Source of the DNA: an uncultured Collinsella sp.
GTDB taxonomy: Bacteria; Actinomycetota; Coriobacteriia; Coriobacteriales; Coriobacteriaceae
NCBI GenBank assembly: GCA_959599615.1
Contig: CAUGKA010000039.1
Location: 1 to 13,748, forward strand
DNA length: 13,748 nucleotides
Direction: 5' to 3'
In this document: positions 7,678-13,748 of the stretch, piece by piece
How the letters are laid out: each line of letters starts with the position of its first letter
Position numbering within the stretch: the first letter of the stretch is position 1
Position numbers and translations under genes: made by a program
Notes under the pieces: generated by a model
Told to the model about the DNA's origin: nothing
Databases searched by the model: none
Seen by the model: the letters and a program-made list of their open reading frames with translations, nothing else

Positions 7678-10600
7678 CTACACGTCCCTCCTTACAAACG
7701 TTCCTTCGTGGTTATACGAGCAGCGCGCATGCGCGGCCTGTGCCGACGTCGGATCGACAGCGGCGACGTCGCCCGCCTCGAGCTCGCGCAGGCGCTCGGC
7801 AATGCTGGCCTCCACGCGGTCGAGTAGCGCATCGAAGTCCATGTTGCCGCCCTCGCCGGGAAAGCCCTTCTTAAGGCCCGGGATGCGACCGTCGCCGCGC
7901 TCTTCCTCGAGCAGCTCGGCGCTCGCCGCACCGCGCAGCGCGGGCTTGCCGCCCTTGGTCGAAAAATAGAGCGCAGCGCGGGTATCTAGGCCCAGCGCCC
8001 GACGCATGGCCTGCGCGTAGATGAGTGTCTGGGTATGGGGCGGCAACCAGCGCGGGTCGTCGATGGGGGCCTCGCCCGACTCCTCGTCGCGCACCGTGGG
8101 ATCGGCGAGCTTAAACTCCTCGACACCCGAACGATGCTTGTAGTCGATTACCACGGCGCGATTCTCGGCATCCACGTCAACGCGGTCGATGCGCCCGCCG
8201 AGCGGCCAGCCGGCATACTCGACCTGAAGCTCGTTGAACGCAAACTCCAGATAGCGCGGCGCGAAGGGCGCAAGCGCCTCGGACTCGTGGGCAAGCACGC
8301 CCTCCAGCTGCGGCAAGATCTCGGCCACCTGGCGCTCCTCCACCGGGGAGAGCGGCACCAGCGGGCCCTCGGTACCACGCTTGCCGGCGTGCTCGGCCAG
8401 GGTCTCGGCAAAGACCTCGTGCAGCAGCTCCTTCGCGCGCGGCAGGTTCATGGGCGTCACGCGCTCCATGCCCTCCTGGGGCAGACGGGCATGCAAGTGC
8501 TCCAGCACGTCATGGACAAAGTTGCCCTTCTCCATGTTGCCAAAGCCCGCATCGATGGACTGAGGTTTGACGCGATACGAGACGAACCAGCACAGCGGGC
8601 AGGTGGAATAGGCCTCGATCTGCGAGGCGGACGTCAGGCGCGGCACGAGTGGCGCGTCCTCGCCCTCGCCATCGCGACGACGCAGGACCAAATACGGCAC
8701 GGCCTCGGCACTCAGATGCTGAGGGGCTTCACAGGTCACGCGCTCGCGCTTGAGACCTTCGCCTGCCGCGGGATCGAAGTCCCTTACGATATCGCCCTCA
8801 CCCACGCGCGTGGGCTTGGCAGCGCCAGCGGCCTCGGCATGCGCCCGCAACTCAGTCCACACGGCAGCCGGGTAGCACTCGCGCGCCTGGCAATCGTGCG
8901 TCACGCGGGCAAGCGCAACCGGACCGCGCGCGGCCTGCATCGCGCGGCCAAAGCGCACGCGCAGCAAGGCCGCGGGCTCAAGCGTCACGCCCTCGCGACC
9001 AAGGCTCGCCGTCAGCGTGGCCAGTGGCCCCTCCTCGTGTGAGAGCGGATAGCTGTCCAGATCGACATCGGCAAACAGCACGGCATCGTAGCTGCCGGGG
9101 CGTAGAGCCGCCGCATCGGCAAGCGAAGCAAAGCGCACTTGGGCGCGTGGCGCACGGTCAACCTCGTAGGTCTCGTAATCGTAGGCGGTGCTACGCTTGT
9201 CTACCTTGGTGCGAATGCCATCGAGCACGGGCACGGTCGCGGCCTGCGACACGTCGAGCGCGCGAGCATCGTTCATAAGGATGTCGATGGCATGGCGCAG
9301 CAGAGCCGTCTCTGCCTGGCGACGGGCCTGGCCGTCAAGGCCGCCTAGAGCGCGATCGGGCAACGCCTCGGCGACGGCGAGCATTGCCTTGAGCGCCGTC
9401 ACGGGCTTGTCGCGCCACAGCGCCTGGAACACGTCCGAGACCACGCATGGCACGTTCTTAAACCAGTTTTCTTCGCTGGCAGCCTTGCGGGCGCCCCTCA
9501 CCTGGCCCTGCACGCTCTGCAGCAGGCTCTTGACGCCCGCAGTGGTCTTACTGCGCGACAGTCGCATATTCTTATCGAAGGTACGGGCATTGACGGCATC
9601 AGCGCCCGAAAGCGGACTGTAGATCCAGTCGGTAAGCTCCGGCGCGGGCCACCACTCGGTCTTTGACGCCATGCCCTCGTCGGCGGCTTTCATACGCTCG
9701 ATCAGGTTGGCGAGCGCCGTAAACTGCCTGCCCGCAATGGATTGGGAAAACGCCGTGAACTCGGCCGTCTCGGCAGCAACGTGGCGCGCCGCCAAACGAG
9801 CGGCAAGCTCGCCGAACAGCTGGGGTGCCCGGGCGGACACCACGAGTACGCGCACGAGGTCGACGGGTGCGGAGGCGGCATCGTTGACCTTGGACTCCTT
9901 GCGCGCTTTCACCATCTTATCGATGACGTCCGCATAGACACGGGCACGGGCATGGGGCCCGGCGACTTCCACAAAGGCAGGACGTACGACGGACTTTGGA
10001 GCAATCGCGGGAGCGCCGGCATCCTCGTCCAGCGGTGCAACCTCAAACAGCACACCGCGGACATCAAATGCCGCGGCAAGCTCCTCGCGCATCGCCGCTT
10101 GCTCGCGGGCAAGCAGCACGACAACCTCTCCCCCGTTGTTTGCCACGGCGGACAGCAGCTCGAGCAGGCTATACGTAAATGACGTGACGCCGCGCACGCA
10201 AACGGCGCGGGCGCACCCCGGCAGGTTGTCGGCCAAAGCGCCGGCCATAATGTCAGCCGCCTCGCAGGGCTCGACCATATCTCGACGGTCCAAACCGCGC
10301 GCATAGGCGCACAAAAGTTCAAACACGCGAGCCTCGGCGTCGCTTTTGGGCTTGGGCTTGCAAACGTTGTCGCAGCAACGCTCGGTGCCTGTCCCCGCCA
10401 CACCCGGCAGCACATCGCGAGCCATACGCGCGAGCATACGCACCGTGCCCTGGCTGCGCGAAAGCGGCTGCAGGTCGGCGTCGTCGAGGCGCGCTACCAT
10501 GTCCGAAAACAGCATCTGGCGCTGCAGGTTGTCGACGAAACCGCGCCCGTCGCCCAAAAGCTCCCAAAGCGAGCGAAGCCACGATGTAGGCGTCTTGTAG

Positions 10601-10776
10601 TCAATACCCAGCGAAACGCCGGCTTCCGCCGCATCATGACGGCACAGGTCGAGCTCGGCAAACGTTGGCGCCAGCAGCACGGCACGCCCGTGGCGGGCAA
10701 TAAGGTCGGCAAGCAGCGCCGCCTCGGCATCGCTCAAATCCGCGCCGGCGTTGGTGGTATAGATTCGAACAGGCAT
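7678..10776 (-). CDS. addB: AddB-like helicase-nuclease subunit B (PD-(D/E)XK nuclease)
   Basis: The partner of AddA, placed first in the operon as in Firmicutes. The 1,032 residues are slightly shorter than typical AddB (about 1,160). The N-terminal half is an inactivated helicase fold; no Walker A motif is visible in the first 60 residues (TTNAGADLSDAE stands where one would be expected). The C-terminal nuclease is well preserved: LTSASQIEAYSTCPLCWF (714-731), GNFVHDVLEH (751-760), GRIDRVD (861-867), VIDYKHRSG (876-884) and QTLIYAQAM (916-924). AddB normally holds a 4Fe-4S cluster through one Cys before the nuclease and three at the C-terminus (C-x2-C-x5-C). Here Cys726 and Cys729 are present, but the C-terminus ends RCSYNHEGTFVRRDV with only Cys1019. 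Start ATG at 10774-10776 is preceded by GGAGG. The family call is firm; identity as AddB instead of a diverged relative rests on order and domain layout. Confidence 0.88.
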   Translation of the reverse strand: MPVRIYTTNAGADLSDAEAALLADLIARHGRAVLLAPTFAELDLCRHDAAEAGVSLGIDYKTPTSWLRSLWELLGDGRGFVDNLQRQMLFSDMVARLDDADLQPLSRSQGTVRMLARMARDVLPGVAGTGTERCCDNVCKPKPKSDAEARVFELLCAYARGLDRRDMVEPCEAADIMAGALADNLPGCARAVCVRGVTSFTYSLLELLSAVANNGGEVVVLLAREQAAMREELAAAFDVRGVLFEVAPLDEDAGAPAIAPKSVVRPAFVEVAGPHARARVYADVIDKMVKARKESKVNDAASAPVDLVRVLVVSARAPQLFGELAARLAARHVAAETAEFTAFSQSIAGRQFTALANLIERMKAADEGMASKTEWWPAPELTDWIYSPLSGADAVNARTFDKNMRLSRSKTTAGVKSLLQSVQGQVRGARKAASEENWFKNVPCVVSDVFQALWRDKPVTALKAMLAVAEALPDRALGGLDGQARRQAETALLRHAIDILMNDARALDVSQAATVPVLDGIRTKVDKRSTAYDYETYEVDRAPRAQVRFASLADAAALRPGSYDAVLFADVDLDSYPLSHEEGPLATLTASLGREGVTLEPAALLRVRFGRAMQAARGPVALARVTHDCQARECYPAAVWTELRAHAEAAGAAKPTRVGEGDIVRDFDPAAGEGLKRERVTCEAPQHLSAEAVPYLVLRRRDGEGEDAPLVPRLTSASQIEAYSTCPLCWFVSYRVKPQSIDAGFGNMEKGNFVHDVLEHLHARLPQEGMERVTPMNLPRAKELLHEVFAETLAEHAGKRGTEGPLVPLSPVEERQVAEILPQLEGVLAHESEALAPFAPRYLEFAFNELQVEYAGWPLGGRIDRVDVDAENRAVVIDYKHRSGVEEFKLADPTVRDEESGEAPIDDPRWLPPHTQTLIYAQAMRRALGLDTRAALYFSTKGGKPALRGAASAELLEEERGDGRIPGLKKGFPGEGGNMDFDALLDRVEASIAERLRELEAGDVAAVDPTSAQAAHARCSYNHEGTFVRRDV

Positions 10777-10834
10777 GGTCCTCCACTCAAACCGTTCGCA
10801 ATATTCAATGTTTCCATCCTACCCGCCCGCGCGG

Positions 10835-10867
10835 ACAGATTTGCCCCACGCCAACAGATTTGACCCC
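10835..10867. repeat. Short tandem direct repeat, ACAGATTTG(A)CCCC, two copies
   Basis: ACAGATTTGCCCC (10835-10847) and ACAGATTTGACCCC (10854-10867) are nearly identical and start 19 bases apart, upstream of addB. The second copy runs into the left arm of the long palindrome at 10861. The pair could be protein-binding sites for addB control, or the degenerate edge of a repeat element. Nothing in the sequence decides between these. Confidence 0.6.
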
Positions 10868-10945
10868 TTGGAGACAGAGGAAAATGGATCACCGAGGAGG
10901 TCAGTCTAACCCAGTGATCCGTTTTCCTCCGTCCCCAAAGGATCA
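10861..10945. repeat. Long imperfect palindrome (36-base arms, 13-base loop)
   Basis: Arms 10861-10896 and 10910-10945 match at 29 of 36 positions when one is reverse-complemented. All seven differences are transitions. Six of them become G-U pairs if the minus strand is the RNA, and only one does on the plus strand. It lies immediately downstream of the terminator of the YerC-like gene and upstream of addB, in a 221-base gap with no gene. The arms contain GGAGACAGAGGAAAA/GGGGACGGAGGAAAA. From memory, similar elements recur between genes in Coriobacteriia, so a MITE- or REP-like dispersed element is likely, but a genome search was not possible. Confidence 0.8.
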
Positions 10946-10970
10946 AAAAACCGCCCCCGAAGGGACGGTT
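10945..10970 (-). terminator. Rho-independent terminator of the YerC-like gene
   Basis: On the minus strand AACCGTCCC (10962-10970) pairs with GGGGCGGTT (10949-10957) over nine base pairs, including one G-U, closed by the very stable C(UUCG)G tetraloop, and is followed by a T run (10945-10950). It starts 27 bases past the stop of the gene at 10998, and its T run abuts the right arm of the long palindrome. Confidence 0.88.
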
Positions 10971-10997
10971 CTGCGCAATTCGTTTGTTGCCGCTGGC

Positions 10998-11297
10998 CTA
11001 CTCGCCATCCTCCAGCTTGATGAGGATCTTGCGATAGCCGCCGTACTCGCCGTTGAGTGCCTTGGACACGCGGCTCACCGTAGTGGACGAAGCGCCGGTG
11101 CGGGCCTGAACCTCAACATAAGGCTCGCCCTCATCCAGATAACGCGCAACCTGCAGACGTTGCGAAAGATCGCAGATCTCGCGCGGCGTGCAGATATCGG
11201 TCAAAAACGCCTGGATATCCTTCTCGTCATCCAAAAGACTAAATGCGTGGACCAGCTGCTTGACATCAGGCTTGTCAAACATGTTCTCGATATTCAT
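10998..11297 (-). CDS. YerC/YecD-type TrpR-related DNA-binding protein
   Basis: A 99-residue all-helical protein of the TrpR-like YerC/YecD family. The hallmark segment TDICTPREICDLSQRLQVARYLDEG (residues 33-57, with CTPREICDLSQR as core) is followed by a helix-turn-helix, YVEVQARTGASSTTVSRVSKALN (60-82). Length and layout match the family (about 90-105 residues). Despite its kinship to the tryptophan repressor, the ligand and targets of this family are not established for most members, so no role in tryptophan control is claimed. The ribosome binding site is poor (GGCGGTGATCG before ATG). A 16-codon ORF (11301-11351, -) ends six bases before its start codon. It is transcribed alone, ending at a tetraloop terminator at 10945-10970. 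Confidence 0.9.
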   Translation of the reverse strand: MNIENMFDKPDVKQLVHAFSLLDDEKDIQAFLTDICTPREICDLSQRLQVARYLDEGEPYVEVQARTGASSTTVSRVSKALNGEYGGYRKILIKLEDGE

Positions 11298-11621
11298 CGA
11301 TCACCGCCAAACCCGCCAAAAGGCATCGAAGTTGATACTGACATCGGGCATCGTTCGCCCGTTCTATGCAATAGGGCAACGCCTGTGGCTTTTGCCCGTA
11401 GCAGTTTAGCACACCACCAAACTAAAGCGACAAAACTCTCTGCCAGCGGCGCGTTTTCTAGGACGAACGCCGTTTTGAAACCGAATGTGCACGTAAGCTC
11501 CACGAATATCTGAGACAATGGGCGGCCGAACAAGGCGGCACACCCGAGCGGCCGTCCAAGCTGCCGCAGCAAACCGCTTCACGCGACACCGACGCACCCT
11601 GCGCAAGAAAGGATTCACACC
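11298..11621. other. Divergent intergenic spacer between the yerC-like and holin-family genes
   Basis: 324 bases without a convincing gene. It must hold the promoters of both flanking divergent genes, but I find no hexamer pair good enough to call. On the plus side TTGAAA (11475-11480) has no matching -10 at 16-18 bases. On the minus side TAAACT near 11403-11408 lacks a well-spaced -35. A 16-codon ORF (start 11351, stop 11301, -) reads MPDVSINFDAFWRVWR. The segment 11520-11580 is very GC-rich, with CGGCCG twice, and could form local structure. Confidence 0.5.
11607..11612 (+). promoter_or_regulatory. Ribosome binding site of the holin-family gene
   Basis: AAAGGA lies nine bases upstream of the ATG at 11622 and fixes that start. 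No other in-frame ATG lies nearby, and the protein begins directly with a hydrophobic helix. Confidence 0.7.
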
Positions 11622-11987
11622 ATGCGCTTTATGCTTAACTGGCTCTTTACCTCTATCGCCATCGCGATTGCCACGTTCCTCGTCCCCGGCATCCAGCCCT
11701 TCGGTTTTGCCGAGGCCTGGGTCTGTTTCGCCTTCGTGGGACTGTTCTTGAACATCGTCGATTCGCTCGTCAAGCCGTTCCTGACGGTTATCTCGCTGCC
11801 GCTCACGATCATTACGCTGGGTATTTTTCAGCTCGTAGTCAACAGCTTTATGCTCGAGCTGGCCAGCTATCTGTCGGTCAATCTGCTGGGCGCGGGTATC
11901 TCCATCGCCAGCTTTGGATCGGCCTTTATGGGCAGCATCCTGGTGTCCATCATGCGCAGCATCCTCGACAGCATCGCCGAGGGCTAA
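11622..11987 (+). CDS. Phage holin family 4 (YvlD-like) membrane protein
   Basis: A 121-residue very hydrophobic protein with four predicted membrane segments (about residues 5-25, 31-50, 55-80 and 88-115) and no soluble domain. The pattern MRFMLNWLFTSIAIAIAT, then VPGIQPFGF, then GLFLNIVDSLVKPFLTVISLPLTIITLGIF is characteristic of the Phage_holin_4_2 family (Pfam PF04020), which includes chromosomal B. subtilis YvlD. The name reflects remote relation to phage holins; no lysin or other phage genes are nearby, so a lysis role is unlikely, and the chromosomal members are membrane proteins of unclear function, some linked to envelope stress. It stands alone and ends at a bidirectional terminator 40 bases downstream, shared with the convergent Rrf2 gene. 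Confidence 0.88.
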   Translation: MRFMLNWLFTSIAIAIATFLVPGIQPFGFAEAWVCFAFVGLFLNIVDSLVKPFLTVISLPLTIITLGIFQLVVNSFMLELASYLSVNLLGAGISIASFGSAFMGSILVSIMRSILDSIAEG

Positions 11988-12027
11988 AACGGCCATTCCG
12001 GCCGCGCCCGTCTCAACAGCCCAAAAC

Positions 12028-12060
12028 GAAGGCCGCCCATCGCAAAAATGGGCGGCCTTC
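12028..12060. terminator. Bidirectional terminator between convergent holin-family and Rrf2 genes
   Basis: GAAGGCCGCCCAT (12028-12040) pairs perfectly with ATGGGCGGCCTTC (12048-12060), giving 13 pairs and a seven-base A-rich loop. On the plus strand TTATTTG follows; on the minus strand GTTTTGGG follows. It lies between two converging genes and can serve both. The T runs are short on both sides, but the stem is very strong. Confidence 0.85.
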
Positions 12061-12129
12061 TTATTTGCCAAGTCTCAAAGGGCGAGAGAATCTGCCATTT
12101 CCACCCTGTCCCCACATGGCAGGTATGGG

Positions 12130-12558
12130 TTAGATGACGTAATCGTAGCCTTCATTGGGAGCGACAAGTTGATCGAGCGTCACACCGTCGAGGTAGTCGT
12201 TGATGAGCTTGTCAAGGTTCTTCCACACGTCGAGCGTGGGGCACTCATCAGATCGCGAGCAACCCTTGCAGTCGCCATCCAGGCAGGCGACCGGCGCCAG
12301 GCTGCCCTCGGTCAGGCGCAAGATCTCGCCCACCGTGTACTGCTCGGGCGGGCGCGTAAGCACGTAGCCGCCGCCCTTGCCGCGCATGCCCGAGAGCATA
12401 TTGGCGCGCACGAGCGTCGCCAGAATATTCTCGAGGTACTTCTCCGAAATCCCCTGGCGCGCCGCGATCTCTTTGAGCGGGATGCGACCGGCCGCCTGAT
12501 GCTCGGCCAGGTCGACCATAACGCGTAGGGCATATCTGCCCTTTGTGGAAACCAACAT
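12130..12558 (-). CDS. Rrf2-family transcriptional regulator with putative Fe-S cysteines
   Basis: A 142-residue Rrf2 protein. The winged helix-turn-helix occupies the N-terminus: MLVSTKGRYALRVMVDLA, then IPLKEIAARQGISEKYLENIL (recognition helix near 37-50) and MRGKGGGYVL as the wing (58-67). The C-terminal loop carries four cysteines, C92, C97, C100 and C106. IscR binds a 2Fe-2S cluster through three Cys in about the same place (92, 98, 104), so cluster binding is plausible though the spacing differs. CymR-type regulators of cysteine metabolism in Firmicutes lack this set. It is divergent from cysK, sharing a 253-base spacer, so control of cysK and of itself in response to Fe-S or cysteine status is a reasonable inference. 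AAAGG about 12 bases upstream of ATG is the likely ribosome binding site. Confidence 0.93.
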   Translation of the reverse strand: MLVSTKGRYALRVMVDLAEHQAAGRIPLKEIAARQGISEKYLENILATLVRANMLSGMRGKGGGYVLTRPPEQYTVGEILRLTEGSLAPVACLDGDCKGCSRSDECPTLDVWKNLDKLINDYLDGVTLDQLVAPNEGYDYVI

Positions 12559-12594
12559 ATATATAGCTGCCTTTCGGTCTTTTAATTCGTAGAA

Positions 12595-12622
12595 ATTCTA
12601 GCCGAATAATTGGTTTTGAAAA
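12595..12622 (-). promoter_or_regulatory. Candidate promoter of the Rrf2 gene
   Basis: On the minus strand TTTTCA (12617-12622) is followed after 16 bases by TAGAAT (12595-12600, five of six -10 consensus bases). This gives a 5' leader of about 30 bases. The spacer includes the AT-rich stretch CCAATTATTCGG, where an autoregulatory operator could sit, but no clear dyad is seen. Confidence 0.45.
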
Positions 12623-12675
12623 TACCTATTCCCGTCAAGATGGTTAATCGACTCGTAATAATCTTCTATTTCCTA

Positions 12676-12704
12676 TTGCGTTACTAGGCTTTACTGTCTA
12701 CTAT
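12676..12704 (+). promoter_or_regulatory. Candidate cysK promoter
   Basis: TTGCGT (12676-12681) is followed after exactly 17 bases by TACTAT (12699-12704). Both hexamers are moderate matches (three and four of six). Transcription would start near 12711, leaving a leader of about 100 bases before the cysK ATG. Confidence 0.4.
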
Positions 12705-12726
12705 GCTTGCCAACAGCAAAACGAAC

Positions 12727-12779
12727 AACCTATAAGGTTTGTGGGTTTCTCTGCCACACACACCGTAAAACCACACGGT
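12727..12779 (+). promoter_or_regulatory. Dyad and hairpins in the cysK leader, possible operator
   Basis: AACCT-ATA-AGGTT (12727-12739) is a perfect short palindrome just after the predicted transcription start, a good position for a repressor site. Two short hairpins follow: TGTGG (12740-12744) with CCACA (12754-12758), and ACCGT (12762-12766) with ACGGT (12775-12779). No T-box, SAM or other known riboswitch signature is recognised. Binding by the adjacent Rrf2 protein is a guess from position only. Confidence 0.3.
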
Positions 12780-12811
12780 ATCCAGTCATTTGAACACTTT
12801 GGAGGTTCACC

Positions 12812-13748
12812 ATGAGCAATGTTTACACGTCCATCGATCAGCTTATCGGCCACACCCCGCTTCTGGAGCTCACCCACTTCGAGGCCGACGAGGACCTCAA
12901 GGCCCGTGTGCTCGTCAAATTGGAATACTTCAACCCCGCCGGGTCCGTCAAAGACCGCGTCGCCAAGAACATGATTGACGAGGCCGAGAAGGCCGGCAAG
13001 CTCGTGCGCGGTGGCGACTACACCATCATCGAGCCCACGAGCGGCAACACCGGCGTCGGCATCGCCTCGGTGGCGGCGGCCCGCGGCTACAAGGTGATCA
13101 TCACTATGCCCGAGACCATGTCCGTCGAGCGCCGCAAGCTCATGCAGGCATACGGCGCACAGCTCGTGCTCACCGACGGCTCCAAGGGCATGAAGGGCGC
13201 TATCGCCAAGGCGGAGGAGCTGCAGAAGGAAACTCCCAACAGCATCATCGCCGGCCAGTTTGTGAACCCCGCGAACCCGGCCATTCACAAGGCCACGACC
13301 GGCCCCGAGATCTGGGACGACACCGACGGCAAGGTCGACATCTTCGTCGCCGGCGTCGGCACCGGCGGCACCGTGACCGGCGTGGGCGAGTTCCTCAAGG
13401 AGCAAAACCCCGAGATTCAGGTCGTCGCCGTCGAGCCCGCCACCTCCCCGGTGCTCTCTAAGGGCCAGGCCGGCCCGCACAAGATCCAGGGTATCGGTGC
13501 CGGCTTTGTGCCCGACGTCCTCGACACCCAGGTCTATGACGAGATCATCCCCGTCGAGAACGACGATGCCTTTGCCACCGGCCGCGCCGTGGGCCACAAG
13601 GAAGGCGTGCTCGTGGGCATTTCGTCCGGCGCCGCCGTCTGGGCCGCTCTGCAGCTGGCCAAGCGCCCCGAGAACGAAGGCAAGACCATCGTGGCGCTGC
13701 TCGCCGACACCGGCGAGCGCTACCTGTCCACGGCGCTCTTCCAGGACT
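12812..13748 (+). CDS. cysK: Cysteine synthase (O-acetylserine sulfhydrylase), nearly complete at the window edge
   Basis: Makes L-cysteine from O-acetyl-L-serine and sulfide using pyridoxal phosphate. The 312 visible codons contain the whole fold: the PLP lysine in NPAGSVKDR (Lys47), the substrate loop PTSGNTG (75-81), the phosphate-binding GVGTGGT (181-187), KIQGIGAGFVP (224-234) and the pyridine-contacting Ser in GISSGAA (269-275). The frame stays open to the edge with TGERYLSTALFQD, where the family normally ends within a few residues, so very little is missing. GGAGG (12801-12805) lies six bases upstream of ATG and decides the start. Layout favours plain CysK over cystathionine beta-synthase, since no CBS domains follow and length is about 310. 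Next to a divergent Rrf2 regulator, it is probably controlled by cysteine or Fe-S status. Confidence 0.96.
   Translation, partial: MSNVYTSIDQLIGHTPLLELTHFEADEDLKARVLVKLEYFNPAGSVKDRVAKNMIDEAEKAGKLVRGGDYTIIEPTSGNTGVGIASVAAARGYKVIITMPETMSVERRKLMQAYGAQLVLTDGSKGMKGAIAKAEELQKETPNSIIAGQFVNPANPAIHKATTGPEIWDDTDGKVDIFVAGVGTGGTVTGVGEFLKEQNPEIQVVAVEPATSPVLSKGQAGPHKIQGIGAGFVPDVLDTQVYDEIIPVENDDAFATGRAVGHKEGVLVGISSGAAVWAALQLAKRPENEGKTIVALLADTGERYLSTALFQD

Noticed and set aside
5314..7827. 837-codon open frame on the plus strand opposite addA
   Set aside because: High-GC genes often leave long open frames on the opposite strand. This one is rich in Arg, His and Gly, has no recognisable domain, and addA on the other strand has all its motifs.
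8035..9042. 335-codon open frame on the plus strand opposite addB
   Set aside because: Same explanation as the other antisense frames: GC-driven absence of stops, with no domain or ribosome binding site.
11622..11987. Prophage remnant, from the holin family name
   Set aside because: No endolysin, integrase, capsid or other phage gene is near; chromosomal YvlD-type members of this family are common.
11406..12071. 221-codon open frame on the minus strand opposite the holin-family gene
   Set aside because: Composition is charged and repetitive (Asp/Glu/Arg/Gly), typical of an antisense reading of a hydrophobic protein. It also crosses the bidirectional terminator.
12092..12122. Seven-base inverted repeat CTGCCAT/ATGGCAG near the Rrf2 stop
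   Set aside because: A loop of 17 bases and no T run; the strong bidirectional hairpin at 12028-12060 explains termination better.
12727..12811. T-box or SAM riboswitch in the cysK leader
   Set aside because: The leader is only about 100 bases, and none of the conserved T-box or S-box sequence blocks is visible.
12701..13597. 298-codon open frame on the minus strand opposite cysK
   Set aside because: It overlaps nearly all of cysK and the promoter region, has no known domain, and cysK is unambiguous.

Overview
The window looks like chromosomal DNA from a high-GC actinobacterium, most likely class Coriobacteriia and perhaps Collinsella. That is an inference from strong GC bias at third codon positions combined with Firmicutes-like gene content: an addB-addA recombination operon, a YerC/TrpR-like regulator, a DUF3284-like protein and a YvlD-type membrane protein. 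Most of it is housekeeping sequence. The minus strand carries everything from position 1 to about 11300 and also 12130-12558. The plus strand carries a small membrane protein gene and, at the right edge, cysK.

Region by region: 1-2170 (-) is the N-terminal 60% or so of the replicative DNA polymerase III alpha subunit, cut by the window edge. 2410-3609 (-) is an AT-richer major facilitator transporter. It starts in a 4-base overlap with a short DUF3284-like gene (3606-3857, -) and is followed by a small overlapping ORF of uncertain status. 4051-10776 (-) is the two-gene addB-addA operon, encoding the helicase-nuclease that processes double-strand breaks; it ends in a strong terminator. 10861-10945 is a long imperfect palindrome lying just past the terminator of the YerC-like regulator gene (10998-11297, -). 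11622-11987 (+) is a four-helix holin-superfamily membrane protein that shares a bidirectional terminator with a convergent Rrf2-type regulator (12130-12558, -). That regulator has four cysteines placed to bind an Fe-S cluster and is transcribed divergently from cysteine synthase (12812 to the right edge, +). The two promoters can be picked out in the shared 253-base spacer.

The likely functional links are three. AddB and AddA form one complex, and their genes are translationally close. The Rrf2 regulator probably senses Fe-S or cysteine status and controls cysK, itself, or both. The transporter island appears to be a later arrival inserted between dnaE and a native gene. I see no CRISPR array, tRNA, rRNA, transposase or phage module, and no convincing new multi-gene system. 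The items most worth checking are the eroded Fe-S cysteine set in AddB, the palindrome whose mismatches are nearly all G-U compatible on one strand, and the composition break around the transporter.
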